NCBI GenBank assembly: GCA_942490855.1
Contig: CALNYS010000004.1
Span: forward strand, 1,240,001-1,304,000
DNA from: CALNYS01 sp942490855
GTDB lineage: Bacteria > Planctomycetota > Phycisphaerae > Phycisphaerales > UBA1924
Reading direction: 5' to 3'
DNA length: 64,000 nt
Shown piece after piece: positions 32,611 to 40,618 of this stretch. Numbering within the stretch: the first letter of the stretch is position 1; the number at the start of each line of letters is the position of its first letter. Position numbers and translations under genes: made by a program. Below the pieces are notes generated by a model. That model saw only the letters and a list, made by a program, of their open reading frames with translations, had not been told where the DNA came from and searched no databases.

Positions 32611-35250
32611 TCACTCCGGGACGCTGAGGGTCCGGTTGAGGCGCTCGGCGCCCTCCGCCTCGATCACTGATAAACGCACGCTCTGCCCCGCGAGCTCGCT
32701 CGCCGCGCCCGGGTAGCGGAACTGGCGCACCGCGGACTCGCCCGGCGGGAGCGTGCTGACGGGCGCTTGCTGGCGCGCGTGCCCGGGCGCCAGCGACGCG
32801 ATCGTCAGTGTGACGGGCTCGTCGCCGAGGTTGGTCACGATCGCGACGACGATGACGTCCGTGGTGTTGTGCAGGCGCACGCCGCCTTCGAGCGCGAGGT
32901 CGGCGATGCCGATGTCGATCGTGGGCTCGATCGTCAGGCGCGTGGTCTCGCGCGCGATGTTGAGTTCCGCTTCGACCGTGACCGTGTGGGCGCCGGCTTC
33001 TTCTGCGATCCCGAGCGAGATCTCGAAGGGGACGCGGATCGTCTGCCCGGGTCCCATCGTCAGCGGCTGCACGCTCGGGGCGAGCCGCCAGTGCTCGGGG
33101 CCGGTCAGACGCACGCGTCCGCTGACGTTCTCGTCCCAGGGGTTGGTCAGCACCAGCTCGAGCTCGCGGCGCGCACCGGCCGAGACGATGAACGAGGGTT
33201 CGATCTCCGCCGCGGACTGGAAGAGGAGCAACTCGGTGTTCACGCCCTCGACGAACACGGGGTCGGGCCCGAGCCGCAGGCGGTGTCGTCCGCCGGACTG
33301 CTCGACGGGGAGCTCGTTCCCGAAGAGGTCGAACGCGCGGATCGGGCCCTCGCCCAGGTACGCGTGGAGCACGGCTTCGTTGGGATCGGCGTACTCGTTC
33401 CACAGCGCGAGCGCGTCGCCGCGGGGGCCCGCGAGGATCAGCGCGTGCGCCCCGGCGGGCATGGGGAGCCGCCCGGCGACGCTGCGCCCGTGCAGGTGCG
33501 TCGCGAGCGAACGGATCGCGCCCAGCTCGGGGCGGGGACGCGGCGAGGGGCGGCGCTCGCCGGACCACGTCCACGGCGGGCGGAACGCGAGGCGGTCCAC
33601 CGGGGCGCCCCACGTGTGGAGGGTCCGGATCGCGAGCTGGCGGACGAGCGTGTGGGGGTCGGCGTCGGCGTACGGGGCGATCAGGAGCGTGAGGTCGGCG
33701 CGCGGGGCCGTGGCGCGCCACGAGCGGGCGAGGTCCGCCCCGCCGCTGGGCGCGACCTGCGGCGGGAGCTCAAACGCGAGCGCGTCGAGGGACGTCGAGG
33801 CGGGCAGGCCCTCGTACGGCGACCACGGCGACGCGACGATGGGCTCCGGGGAGAGGCGTTCGAACGCGGCGCGGAACGCGTCGCGGCGCTCGGGGAGGTC
33901 GCGGACCAGCGAGTGATCGTCGCCCGTCGCGCCGATCTGCCAGCGCGACACGCGCTGCCCGAAGCGGGCCAGCGGGGGCTCGAGGTACGACTGCCACAGC
34001 TCTGACTCTGGATCGAGCGGGAACGCGAGAACGTCGTCGCTCGCGATGTGCAGGCGCTGCGCGACCCGGTCGGCGAGGCGGGCGATCTGGAGCGCGACGT
34101 CGAAACGCCGCTCGAGCGCGGACATCACCGCCTCTTCGAGGTGCAAGAACGCCTCGGGGGACGGATCCGTGGGGATCGCGATCTGGACGCCGCCGACCCC
34201 GGTCGCCGCGAGCAGGTCCGGGATCGCGGGGAGCATCTCGTGGGGTTCGTCCTCGCACGTGAGCGTCAGGCGCTTGGACTCCGTGGGGTCCGGCGCGCCC
34301 GGGGGGGCCCAGATGAAATCGAGCGTCGTCGATCCGACGCGTTCGCCCTTGGCCTCGACCTCGAGCGACACGCGGCGCCACCCGTACTCGTGGAGCTCGG
34401 GGGTCCACTCGACGTTCGGCGTCGAGGCGAAGAACACAAGGCGGCGCTCGGCGACCGTGTTCCCGTCGAGGTCCGTCACACGCAGCGTCCCGCTGAGCTG
34501 CTCGCCCGTGAGATCGCGCACGCTGATGCGCAGGGTCGGGGTCTCCGGCGCAACGATGACGTTGGTGGGGCTGTTGGTCGTCAGCTCAAGCCGGGGGATC
34601 TGCATGATCGCCAGGTCGTCGAACCACGCCGCGCCGTCGAGGTCGTCGCGCACGATGGCGCCGTCGTCGTCGGGCGCCCCGGCGGGCTGGGTGTCGGGCT
34701 GGAGGAGGAGCAGGTCCACCTGGACCCACGCGGCTTCGGGGTGATCGCCCCACAGCTCCACGCTGACGCGCTCCCACTCCCCGCCGGTGATGAGGAGGGG
34801 GGACTCCTGGCGCGACCCGCTGATGGGGCGGAGCTCGTTGTCGAGGAACCGGGCGACGATCCGGGCGCGGGCGCGGCTGAGCCCTTCTGTGCGCACGGCG
34901 GCCGCCACGATGTAATCGGCCTGCGGCACCACCGGGACCACGCCGCCGGCCAGACGCAGCGCGGCGCTCCCGCCCCGCGTCGGGAGCCTGACGCTCCAGT
35001 TGCCCCGGAACGGGCGGTCCTCGGAGAAGCCCGACTCGTTCCACGGCGGGAACCCGGGGCGTTCGATCCGCCCGGGCTGGTGCACGAGCCTCACCCAGTG
35101 GACGGGGACGGGCTCGGTGGTCTGGGCGCGTTCCTCGAAGTCAAAGAGCCGGACGAGGCGGTGGGCGCCGCTGGGGCGTTCGCCGCCGGCCGCGGCCGCG
35201 GCGAGGAGGGCGGCGATCCACGGGAGCAGGGTGAGACAACGGGGGCGCAT
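32611..35250 (-). CDS. large secreted protein of unknown function with beta-sandwich ends
   Basis: 879 residues with signal peptide (LTLLPWIAALLAAAAAGGE). Residues about 25-220 look like a carbohydrate-binding-type beta-sandwich (GNWSVRLPTRGGSAALRLAGG; AAWFDDLAIMQIPRL). The central region of about 330-600 alternates helices and strands and includes VSRWQIGATGDDHS, which recalls the WxIGNE segment of TIM-barrel glycosidases but lacks the NE. The C-terminus has two Ig-like domains (ELELVLTNPWDENVSGRVRLTGP; VVAIVTNLGDEPVTLTI) of the NEW3/CARDB kind. Possibly an extracellular glycan-binding protein or degenerate glycosidase. Family not recognised. Confidence 0.6.
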   Translation of the reverse strand: MRPRCLTLLPWIAALLAAAAAGGERPSGAHRLVRLFDFEERAQTTEPVPVHWVRLVHQPGRIERPGFPPWNESGFSEDRPFRGNWSVRLPTRGGSAALRLAGGVVPVVPQADYIVAAAVRTEGLSRARARIVARFLDNELRPISGSRQESPLLITGGEWERVSVELWGDHPEAAWVQVDLLLLQPDTQPAGAPDDDGAIVRDDLDGAAWFDDLAIMQIPRLELTTNSPTNVIVAPETPTLRISVRDLTGEQLSGTLRVTDLDGNTVAERRLVFFASTPNVEWTPELHEYGWRRVSLEVEAKGERVGSTTLDFIWAPPGAPDPTESKRLTLTCEDEPHEMLPAIPDLLAATGVGGVQIAIPTDPSPEAFLHLEEAVMSALERRFDVALQIARLADRVAQRLHIASDDVLAFPLDPESELWQSYLEPPLARFGQRVSRWQIGATGDDHSLVRDLPERRDAFRAAFERLSPEPIVASPWSPYEGLPASTSLDALAFELPPQVAPSGGADLARSWRATAPRADLTLLIAPYADADPHTLVRQLAIRTLHTWGAPVDRLAFRPPWTWSGERRPSPRPRPELGAIRSLATHLHGRSVAGRLPMPAGAHALILAGPRGDALALWNEYADPNEAVLHAYLGEGPIRAFDLFGNELPVEQSGGRHRLRLGPDPVFVEGVNTELLLFQSAAEIEPSFIVSAGARRELELVLTNPWDENVSGRVRLTGPEHWRLAPSVQPLTMGPGQTIRVPFEISLGIAEEAGAHTVTVEAELNIARETTRLTIEPTIDIGIADLALEGGVRLHNTTDVIVVAIVTNLGDEPVTLTIASLAPGHARQQAPVSTLPPGESAVRQFRYPGAASELAGQSVRLSVIEAEGAERLNRTLSVPE

Positions 35251-35292
35251 ACGGACCTATCGGACGTTCGCGCCGAGCGGGATGAAGGGAGC

Positions 35293-35604
35293 TCAGGCGG
35301 GGGGCTCGCCGAAGATCTGCCCCGACTCGATGTCCATGAGACGCCAGTCGGTTTCCTTGAGCATCCGGGAGATCACGGGCCAGGCGCCGTCCTGGTCGGC
35401 GACGGTCAGGGCGGCCTGCTGGATGGGGTCGCGGTCGTCCACCCAGGGGAGTTCGACGTGGAAGCCGGGGCCGAACGCGACGCCCATCGCCTCTTTGGAG
35501 CCGTCGGGGGCGGTGTTGAAGCGGGCGAGGGCGTCGAGGATCTCGCGCTTCGTGCCCAGGGCGTCGCCGCCGGGGTGGATCAGGATGAACTGCTTCGAGG
35601 CCAC
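35293..35604 (-). CDS. conserved-looking small cytoplasmic protein, function unknown
   Basis: 103 residues from GTG at 35604, preceded by CGAAAGGCGACAC. It begins KQFILIHPGGDALGTKREILDALARFN and continues FGPGFHVELPWVDDRDP and ISRMLKETDWRLMDIESGQIF. There is no signal peptide, membrane helix or known motif. The alternating strand/helix pattern suggests a small alpha/beta fold. It follows the acyltransferase gene by 59 bases on the same strand. I can offer no function. Confidence 0.6.
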   Translation of the reverse strand: MASKQFILIHPGGDALGTKREILDALARFNTAPDGSKEAMGVAFGPGFHVELPWVDDRDPIQQAALTVADQDGAWPVISRMLKETDWRLMDIESGQIFGEPPA

Positions 35605-35663
35605 GTGTCGCCTTTCGGGGCGGGCAGTATGAACGCGGGGGCGTCGGGCGGCAAACCCGTGCG

Positions 35664-36767
35664 TTAGCTCTTGGCGAACCCCGCGGCGTCCCGGTTGGAG
35701 CGTTCGACGACGCGGTCGAACTCCTCGTCGGTCATCCAGGGGAGCGAGCGGATCTTGTCGCGGAGGTCGTCGGGCATGGGCTGCCCGCGCCGCTCGTGGG
35801 GGGCGCGGGTCTTCCAGGCGCCGTGCATCCAGAGGTACTGCTCGGGCGCGGCGCGGACCATCGCCTCGATGGCGCGCCGGTAGCGGGCGGTGATGTAGAA
35901 GAGCGGGTCGGGCTGGGCGTCCCACTCCTCGGGCTGGATCACGTCGAACACCTCGATGCGGTAGCGGATCTCGGAGGCGCCGGGCCACCCGAGACGCACG
36001 GCGTGCCCGCACACGAGGGGCATGCGTCGCTGCATCGCGACGAGCCCGATGGTCTTGTACGAGGACGCGAGGCGCCCGAAGAAGGGGACGAAGACGCCCT
36101 TGTTGCCGGCGTTTTGGTCGGCGACGAACCCGACGGAGCCGAGTTCTTCGGTGTGACGGAGCACGTGCGCGCCCCCGCCGAACTTGTCGATGAGCTGGAG
36201 CCCGCGCTCGGCGCGGGTGGCTTTGACCCAGTCGTCAACGGGCTTCTGGTTGAGGGGGCGGTAGAGGGCGGCGTAGCGCACGCCGAGGGAGGCGATGGTC
36301 GCGCCGAGGATCTCCCAGTTCCCGCAGTGCCCGGTGATGAGGACGGAGGGGCGTCCGTCCAGGAGCATGCTGATGGCGCCCTTGGTGACGCCGAGCTCCA
36401 CGCGGGGGGGGAGCTGCCCGCCGGTGCGGGTGACGCAGATGCGGGGCGCCATGGCGAACTCGGCGCCGAGGGCGAAGAGGGTGCGGAAAGAGTCAACCGC
36501 GCACTCGCGCACGCGCGTCTCGTCCCACTCGGGGTAGGCCCACTCGAGGTACTCGATCGCGCGGTTGAGTCGCTTGGCACCCATGCGGCTGCGGGCGAAG
36601 GCCGCGCCGAGGGGACGGAGGGCCGCGACGGAGCGGTCGAGCCCGGCGATGTTCATGAGCGCGCCGATACCCCGGACGCCGGCGTAGTACCCCGGGTCGG
36701 CGATGTAGCGGTGGTAGAACGACTGACGCCGAACGCCCCGCTCGATCGCGGGAGCGGCGAGGCTCAG
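35664..36767 (-). CDS. lipid A/LPS-type lauroyl acyltransferase family protein (LpxL/HtrB-like), apparent CTG start
   Basis: About 367 residues. The family motif H-x4-E appears as ITGHCGNWEILGA, followed by LYRPLNQKPVDDWV, FVADQNAGNKGVFVPFFG and ITARYRRAIEAMVRAAPEQYLWMHGAWKTR. These match LpxL/LpxM membrane acyltransferases that add secondary acyl chains to lipid A. No ATG, GTG or TTG fits the N-terminus: the best start is CTG at 36767, overlapping the upstream TGA as CTGA, in the same four-base style used elsewhere here with GTG. The first Met, in MNIAGL at about 36657, would lose a conserved segment. There is no lpx gene nearby, but glycosyltransferases follow at 40-43 kb. Confidence 0.82.
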   Translation of the reverse strand: MSLAAPAIERGVRRQSFYHRYIADPGYYAGVRGIGALMNIAGLDRSVAALRPLGAAFARSRMGAKRLNRAIEYLEWAYPEWDETRVRECAVDSFRTLFALGAEFAMAPRICVTRTGGQLPPRVELGVTKGAISMLLDGRPSVLITGHCGNWEILGATIASLGVRYAALYRPLNQKPVDDWVKATRAERGLQLIDKFGGGAHVLRHTEELGSVGFVADQNAGNKGVFVPFFGRLASSYKTIGLVAMQRRMPLVCGHAVRLGWPGASEIRYRIEVFDVIQPEEWDAQPDPLFYITARYRRAIEAMVRAAPEQYLWMHGAWKTRAPHERRGQPMPDDLRDKIRSLPWMTDEEFDRVVERSNRDAAGFAKS

Positions 36768-38152
36768 CGGTCGCCCCGCAGCCCGGTGAGGGTGAGGAGG
36801 CGGTTCTGGTTCAGCACGGGGATGCTCGCCTGCGTGGCGCGGGCGAAGAGGGCGTCGTAGCGCTCGACTTCCTGCTGCTTGGTGATGTAGAGCTGCTGGA
36901 CGGGCAGGGGCGCGTCGAAGCCGGGCTGGATGGGCAGCTTGGGACGGTCGCCCAGGACGAGGAAGTCGGTGCGGCCCGAGAGGTCGTCTTCGAGGAGGCC
37001 GCCCCACTCGTTGATGAGGCCCTCGATGTCGTTGCGCTCCTGGGCGGTGGAGGCGCCGTCGCTGTCCATGTCGAAGTTGCCGAAGACGACGAAGCTGTAC
37101 TGCTTGTCGGGGTCGTAGAGGGCGTTGGCGATGACGTCGCCGGGCGTGACGGGGTTGCGGTTGTTCTCGCGGATGACGCGGGCGACGGAGGAGGCCTCGT
37201 CGATGCGGATGATCTCGAGGGCGGCCTTGCCGCGGGGGTACTCGCCGTCGGCGTCGGGGCGGATGGCCCCGGAGTCGGTGTAGACCTCGAAGGTGAGGCC
37301 GAGGGTCACGCGGTCGCGTCGCCCGACGCCGATGGTGACGGTGCGGTCGCCGGGGCTGATGCCGATGACCTGCCCGTCCACGAGGGCGTACTCGTCACGC
37401 GGGGAGAGGCGGGCGCTGTTCTCGCCCTGGCACGCGGCGAGCTGGCCCTCGAGGATGAAGACGCGGCTCTCGAGGGAGGCGATGGTCTCCTGGAGGGCGG
37501 CTTCCTGCTCGCTGGAGGTGCGCAGGATGTCGTCGACGCGCTCGTTGTTGCGGTCGATGGTGTTGTTGAGGTCGCCGCGGTAGGACTCGACGTCGCTGGA
37601 GTAGTTGTTGACGTCAGAAGAGAGCGCGGCGATGGACGTCGCGTGCTCTTCGCGGAGGCGTTCGGTGAGCTGGGCCTGCCCGACGAGATCGCGCTGGGCC
37701 TTGACGAGCGCGTCCTCGAGGGCCGCGATGGTGTTCTCGTGCGTCTTGATCTGCGAGTTGCGGCTCTCGATGACGCTGGTCAGGGCGCTGACGTCGGCGC
37801 CGGCGTAGCGGTCGTCGCTCGCGAGGGTCGCGCGGAGTTCGTCGATGGTCAGCGAGTCGTCGCCCGCGGCGATGGTCATGGTGTCGCGGAGGGAGGAGTT
37901 GAGGTAGGCGACGAGGCTGGGGCGTCCGTCGGCGCGGGAGGCCTCGTCGAGGCGGGCCTCGAGCCAGTCCTGGTCGCGCTCGTCGGCGCGGACGATGTCG
38001 TGCATGTCCGTTCGCGCCTGCTCCAGTTCCTTGGTTGTGCTCTGCACGGTGCCGTAGAACAGGACGGTGGTGAGGAAGAAGCCGACGCCTATCGTACCGA
38101 AGATGATGACGGTGACGAGGGTCGGGAGACTGGCGGACGTGCGGGTGGACAT
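36764..38152 (-). CDS. membrane-anchored coiled-coil protein with C-terminal BRCT-like domain
   Basis: 462 residues. One N-terminal transmembrane helix (TLVTVIIFGTIGVGFFLTTVLF) is followed by a long coiled coil at about 35-245, rich in heptads. A beta-rich region (YALVDGQVIGISPGDRTVTIGVG...) covers about 250-345. The last 110 residues read like a BRCT fold: YSFVVFGNFDMD, IEGLINEWGGLLEDDLSGRTDFLVLGD, YDALFARATQASIPVLNQNRLL. That is the beta1, alpha1 with conserved GG, beta3 'TDFLVLG' and last helix of BRCT. BRCT domains are normally cytoplasmic in DNA repair proteins; here the domain sits behind a membrane anchor. Its role is unknown. The stop overlaps the acyltransferase start. Confidence 0.65.
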   Translation of the reverse strand: MSTRTSASLPTLVTVIIFGTIGVGFFLTTVLFYGTVQSTTKELEQARTDMHDIVRADERDQDWLEARLDEASRADGRPSLVAYLNSSLRDTMTIAAGDDSLTIDELRATLASDDRYAGADVSALTSVIESRNSQIKTHENTIAALEDALVKAQRDLVGQAQLTERLREEHATSIAALSSDVNNYSSDVESYRGDLNNTIDRNNERVDDILRTSSEQEAALQETIASLESRVFILEGQLAACQGENSARLSPRDEYALVDGQVIGISPGDRTVTIGVGRRDRVTLGLTFEVYTDSGAIRPDADGEYPRGKAALEIIRIDEASSVARVIRENNRNPVTPGDVIANALYDPDKQYSFVVFGNFDMDSDGASTAQERNDIEGLINEWGGLLEDDLSGRTDFLVLGDRPKLPIQPGFDAPLPVQQLYITKQQEVERYDALFARATQASIPVLNQNRLLTLTGLRGDR

Positions 38153-38297
38153 CTGGCTGGCTCCGCGGGGGGGCGTGCGCGATGGAAGATCGGCCGACAG
38201 GATCGGCTCTGCCCCGGGGACGCCCCAAGGGGTCAGAAAGCTGTTCGTACCCCGGGCGGACCGGGTTCCGTCAGTGTCGCGGAGGGGTGTAGCAGCG

Positions 38298-39752
38298 TCA
38301 ACCGGCGGGGGTCGCGGGGAGCAACCAGCCGTGGAGGGCGGCGGCGAGGCCCAGGAAGGCCGCGAAGCTGATCATGTCGGTGAGCATGATCAGGAAAACG
38401 GTCGAGGCGGTCGCGGGGTCCACTTTCAGGCGTTCCATGAGGATGGGGATGCCCGAACCGAAGAGGCAGCCGACGGCGAGGGAGACCGCCATGGCGACGG
38501 CGGCGACGAGCCCGAGGCGCCAGCCGTTGTCGATGACGCCCGTGGCGCCGAGGATCGCGATCCCGCCCGCGAGGAGGGCGCCGACGATAACGCCGGTGAT
38601 GAGCCCGAAGATGGTCTCGCGGATGAGCAGGGCGCTGACGCGCTGGCGTCGGACCTCGCCCAGGACGAGGCCGCGGAGGGTGATCGCGAGGGACTGCTGC
38701 CCGCCGTTGCCCGCCTGGTTGGCGATCACGGGCATGAGGACGGCCAGCAGGGGGAGGGCCTCGATGGAGCCCTTGAACTGGAGGATGACGAGGGCGGCGA
38801 GGAGGGCGGCGCCCAGGTTCACGACGAGCCACGGGGCGCGGGCGCGGAGCTTCTGCCCGACGGTGTCGGTGACGACCTCGCTGGCGCCGGCGCCGACCTG
38901 CTTGAGGGCGTCTTCGGTGTGCTCGGCCCGGATGGCGTCGATGACGTCGTCGATGGTGACGACGCCCAGGAGGCGGTCGCCGACGTCGAGGACGGGGAGG
39001 GCGACGTGGTCGTAGCGCTCGAACTCGCGTGCGACGTCCTCGCGGTCCATGCCGGCGCGGAGGGCGACGAGGTCGCGGTCCATGATGTCGGCGATGGGGG
39101 TGTCGGGCTCGGCGAGCAGGAGGTCGCGGAGATTGACGACGCCGGTGAGGCGCCCGCGGTCGTCCACGCAGTAGACGTAGAAGAACTTGTCGTCGTCGTT
39201 CTTGCTCGAGCGGATGCGGGTGACGGCCTCGGCGACTCTCCACCCGTCGGGGATGCGCACAACGCGGGTGGTCATCAGCCCGCCGGCCGTCTCGGCGTGG
39301 TAGAGGGCGAGGGCGCCCAGAGCCGCGGCCTGGCGCGGGGGGAGTTCGGCGAGGATGGCGTCGGCGGCGGGCTTGCTGAGTTCCTGGAGGATGTCGACGG
39401 CGTCGTCGGGGTCCATCATGTCCAGGTAGCCGGCGGCTTCGTCGGCGGGGAGGTCCTCGACGACGCCGGCGGCGAGGGGCGCCTGCATGTGGGCGAGGGC
39501 GTCGGCCGCGGCCTCGTCGTCCATGGTGTGGACGACCTCGCGGGAGCTGTCTGGCTCGAGGGTCTCGAGGAAGTCGGCGGCGTCGGGGGCCTCGGCGGCC
39601 TCGGCCTCGCGGGCCATCTCCTCGGGGGCGGCGCCGTCGTCAACGAGCTGGGAGAACCGCTGCTCGGCCTCGGTGTCGACGCCCGTCGGGTGCTCGCGCA
39701 CGACCGTTTCGGTCTCGCTGGCGTCGCTTTGGGGCTCGAACTCGTCCGGCAT
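38298..39752 (-). CDS. mgtE: MgtE-type magnesium transporter/channel
   Basis: 484 residues from ATG at 39752 (an ATG two codons earlier, at 39758, is possible). Domain order is that of MgtE: N domain of helical repeats (DAADFLETLEPDSSREVVHTMDDEAAAD; DEAAGYLDMMDPDDAVDILQELS), two CBS domains (RLTGVVNLRDLLLAEPDTPI; LLGVVTIDDVIDAI), then five membrane helices with MPVIANQAGNGGQQS, the pore signature. It admits Mg2+ and closes when cytosolic Mg2+ binds the N/CBS domains. The start is seven bases from a TAGCAT box shared with the divergent glycosyltransferase. Confidence 0.94.
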   Translation of the reverse strand: MPDEFEPQSDASETETVVREHPTGVDTEAEQRFSQLVDDGAAPEEMAREAEAAEAPDAADFLETLEPDSSREVVHTMDDEAAADALAHMQAPLAAGVVEDLPADEAAGYLDMMDPDDAVDILQELSKPAADAILAELPPRQAAALGALALYHAETAGGLMTTRVVRIPDGWRVAEAVTRIRSSKNDDDKFFYVYCVDDRGRLTGVVNLRDLLLAEPDTPIADIMDRDLVALRAGMDREDVAREFERYDHVALPVLDVGDRLLGVVTIDDVIDAIRAEHTEDALKQVGAGASEVVTDTVGQKLRARAPWLVVNLGAALLAALVILQFKGSIEALPLLAVLMPVIANQAGNGGQQSLAITLRGLVLGEVRRQRVSALLIRETIFGLITGVIVGALLAGGIAILGATGVIDNGWRLGLVAAVAMAVSLAVGCLFGSGIPILMERLKVDPATASTVFLIMLTDMISFAAFLGLAAALHGWLLPATPAG

Positions 39753-39759
39753 ACGCATG

Positions 39760-39769
39760 ATGCTACGGT
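39760..39769. promoter_or_regulatory. bidirectional promoter: two -10 boxes sharing one TA
   Basis: ATGCTACGGT contains TAGCAT on the minus strand (39760-39765, seven bases from the mgtE ATG at 39752) and TACGGT on the plus strand (39764-39769, for the glycosyltransferase). The TA at 39764-39765 belongs to both. The same geometry occurs at 53678-53687. Confidence 0.5.
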
Positions 39770-39811
39770 GTTTGGGTGGGCGGCGCGGCGCCGCACGACG
39801 CTGGAGCAGCG

Positions 39812-40618
39812 ATGGAACGCCTTCCCATTTCCGTCTACATCGTCGCGCAGGACGAAGAAGACCGCATCCACCACACCATCGCGAGCGTGCGCGACTGGGT
39901 GCGGGAGGTCATCGTGATCGACTCTGGCAGCCGCGACGGGACGGTCGCCCTGAGCGAATCGATGGGGGCGCGCGTCGTCGAACGCGACTGGCCCGGCTAC
40001 GGGCCGCAGAAGGTGTACGGGGAGTCGCTGTGCGCGTGCGACTGGGCGATGCCCCTCGACGCCGACGAGGAGGTCAGCCCCGCGCTGCGCGAGAAGATCC
40101 TCGCGGCGTTCGCCGGCGCCGAGCCGGAGGAGGCGGCGTTCGAGCTCCCGCTGGTGCTGCAGCTGCCCTTCGCGACGCGCGTGCCGCCGGCCGCGAAGAA
40201 GTTCTGGCGCATCAAGCTCTACGACCGCCGGCGCGCGCAGATGAACCCGGACACCACCCCCGACGACCCGCTCGACGACACGGTGAAGGTGCGCGAGGGG
40301 CGCGTCGGGCGCCTCGACGCCCCGCTCGTGCACCGGTGCTTTAAGTCGATCAGCCACCACATCGCGAAGAACAACCAGTACACGACCGACCAGGCGGAGG
40401 ACCTGCATCGCAAGGGGCGGCGCCCGGGGGCGGTCACGATCGTGACGGCCTCGTCGCTGGCGTTCTTCAAGGCGTACGTCCTGCGCCGCGAGTGCCTGCG
40501 GGGGATGGACGGGTTCGTGGTGTCGCAGATCTACGCGTTCCAGCGGTTCTCGCGCCTCGCGAAGGCCCGCGAAGCCTTTCAGCGCGAGCGCGCGCGCGAG
40601 GACAGGGCGTCGCGGTAG
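39812..40618 (+). CDS. family 2 glycosyltransferase (WaaE/KdtX-like)
   Basis: 268 residues; ATG at 39812 is preceded by CTGGAGCAGCG. A GTG at 39776, six bases past the TACGGT box, would add 12 residues. The GT-A fold starts at ISVYIVAQDEEDRIHHTIASV and carries VIDSGSRDGTVAL and PLDADEEVSPALREKI, the metal-binding D-x-D region. The shape (LDADE, WRIKLYDRR, LVHRCFKSISHH) matches lipooligosaccharide core transferases such as WaaE. It transfers a sugar from a nucleotide donor to a lipid or glycan at the inner membrane. The 3' end overlaps the convergent GT4 gene by 40 bases. Confidence 0.88.
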   Translation: MERLPISVYIVAQDEEDRIHHTIASVRDWVREVIVIDSGSRDGTVALSESMGARVVERDWPGYGPQKVYGESLCACDWAMPLDADEEVSPALREKILAAFAGAEPEEAAFELPLVLQLPFATRVPPAAKKFWRIKLYDRRRAQMNPDTTPDDPLDDTVKVREGRVGRLDAPLVHRCFKSISHHIAKNNQYTTDQAEDLHRKGRRPGAVTIVTASSLAFFKAYVLRRECLRGMDGFVVSQIYAFQRFSRLAKAREAFQRERAREDRASR

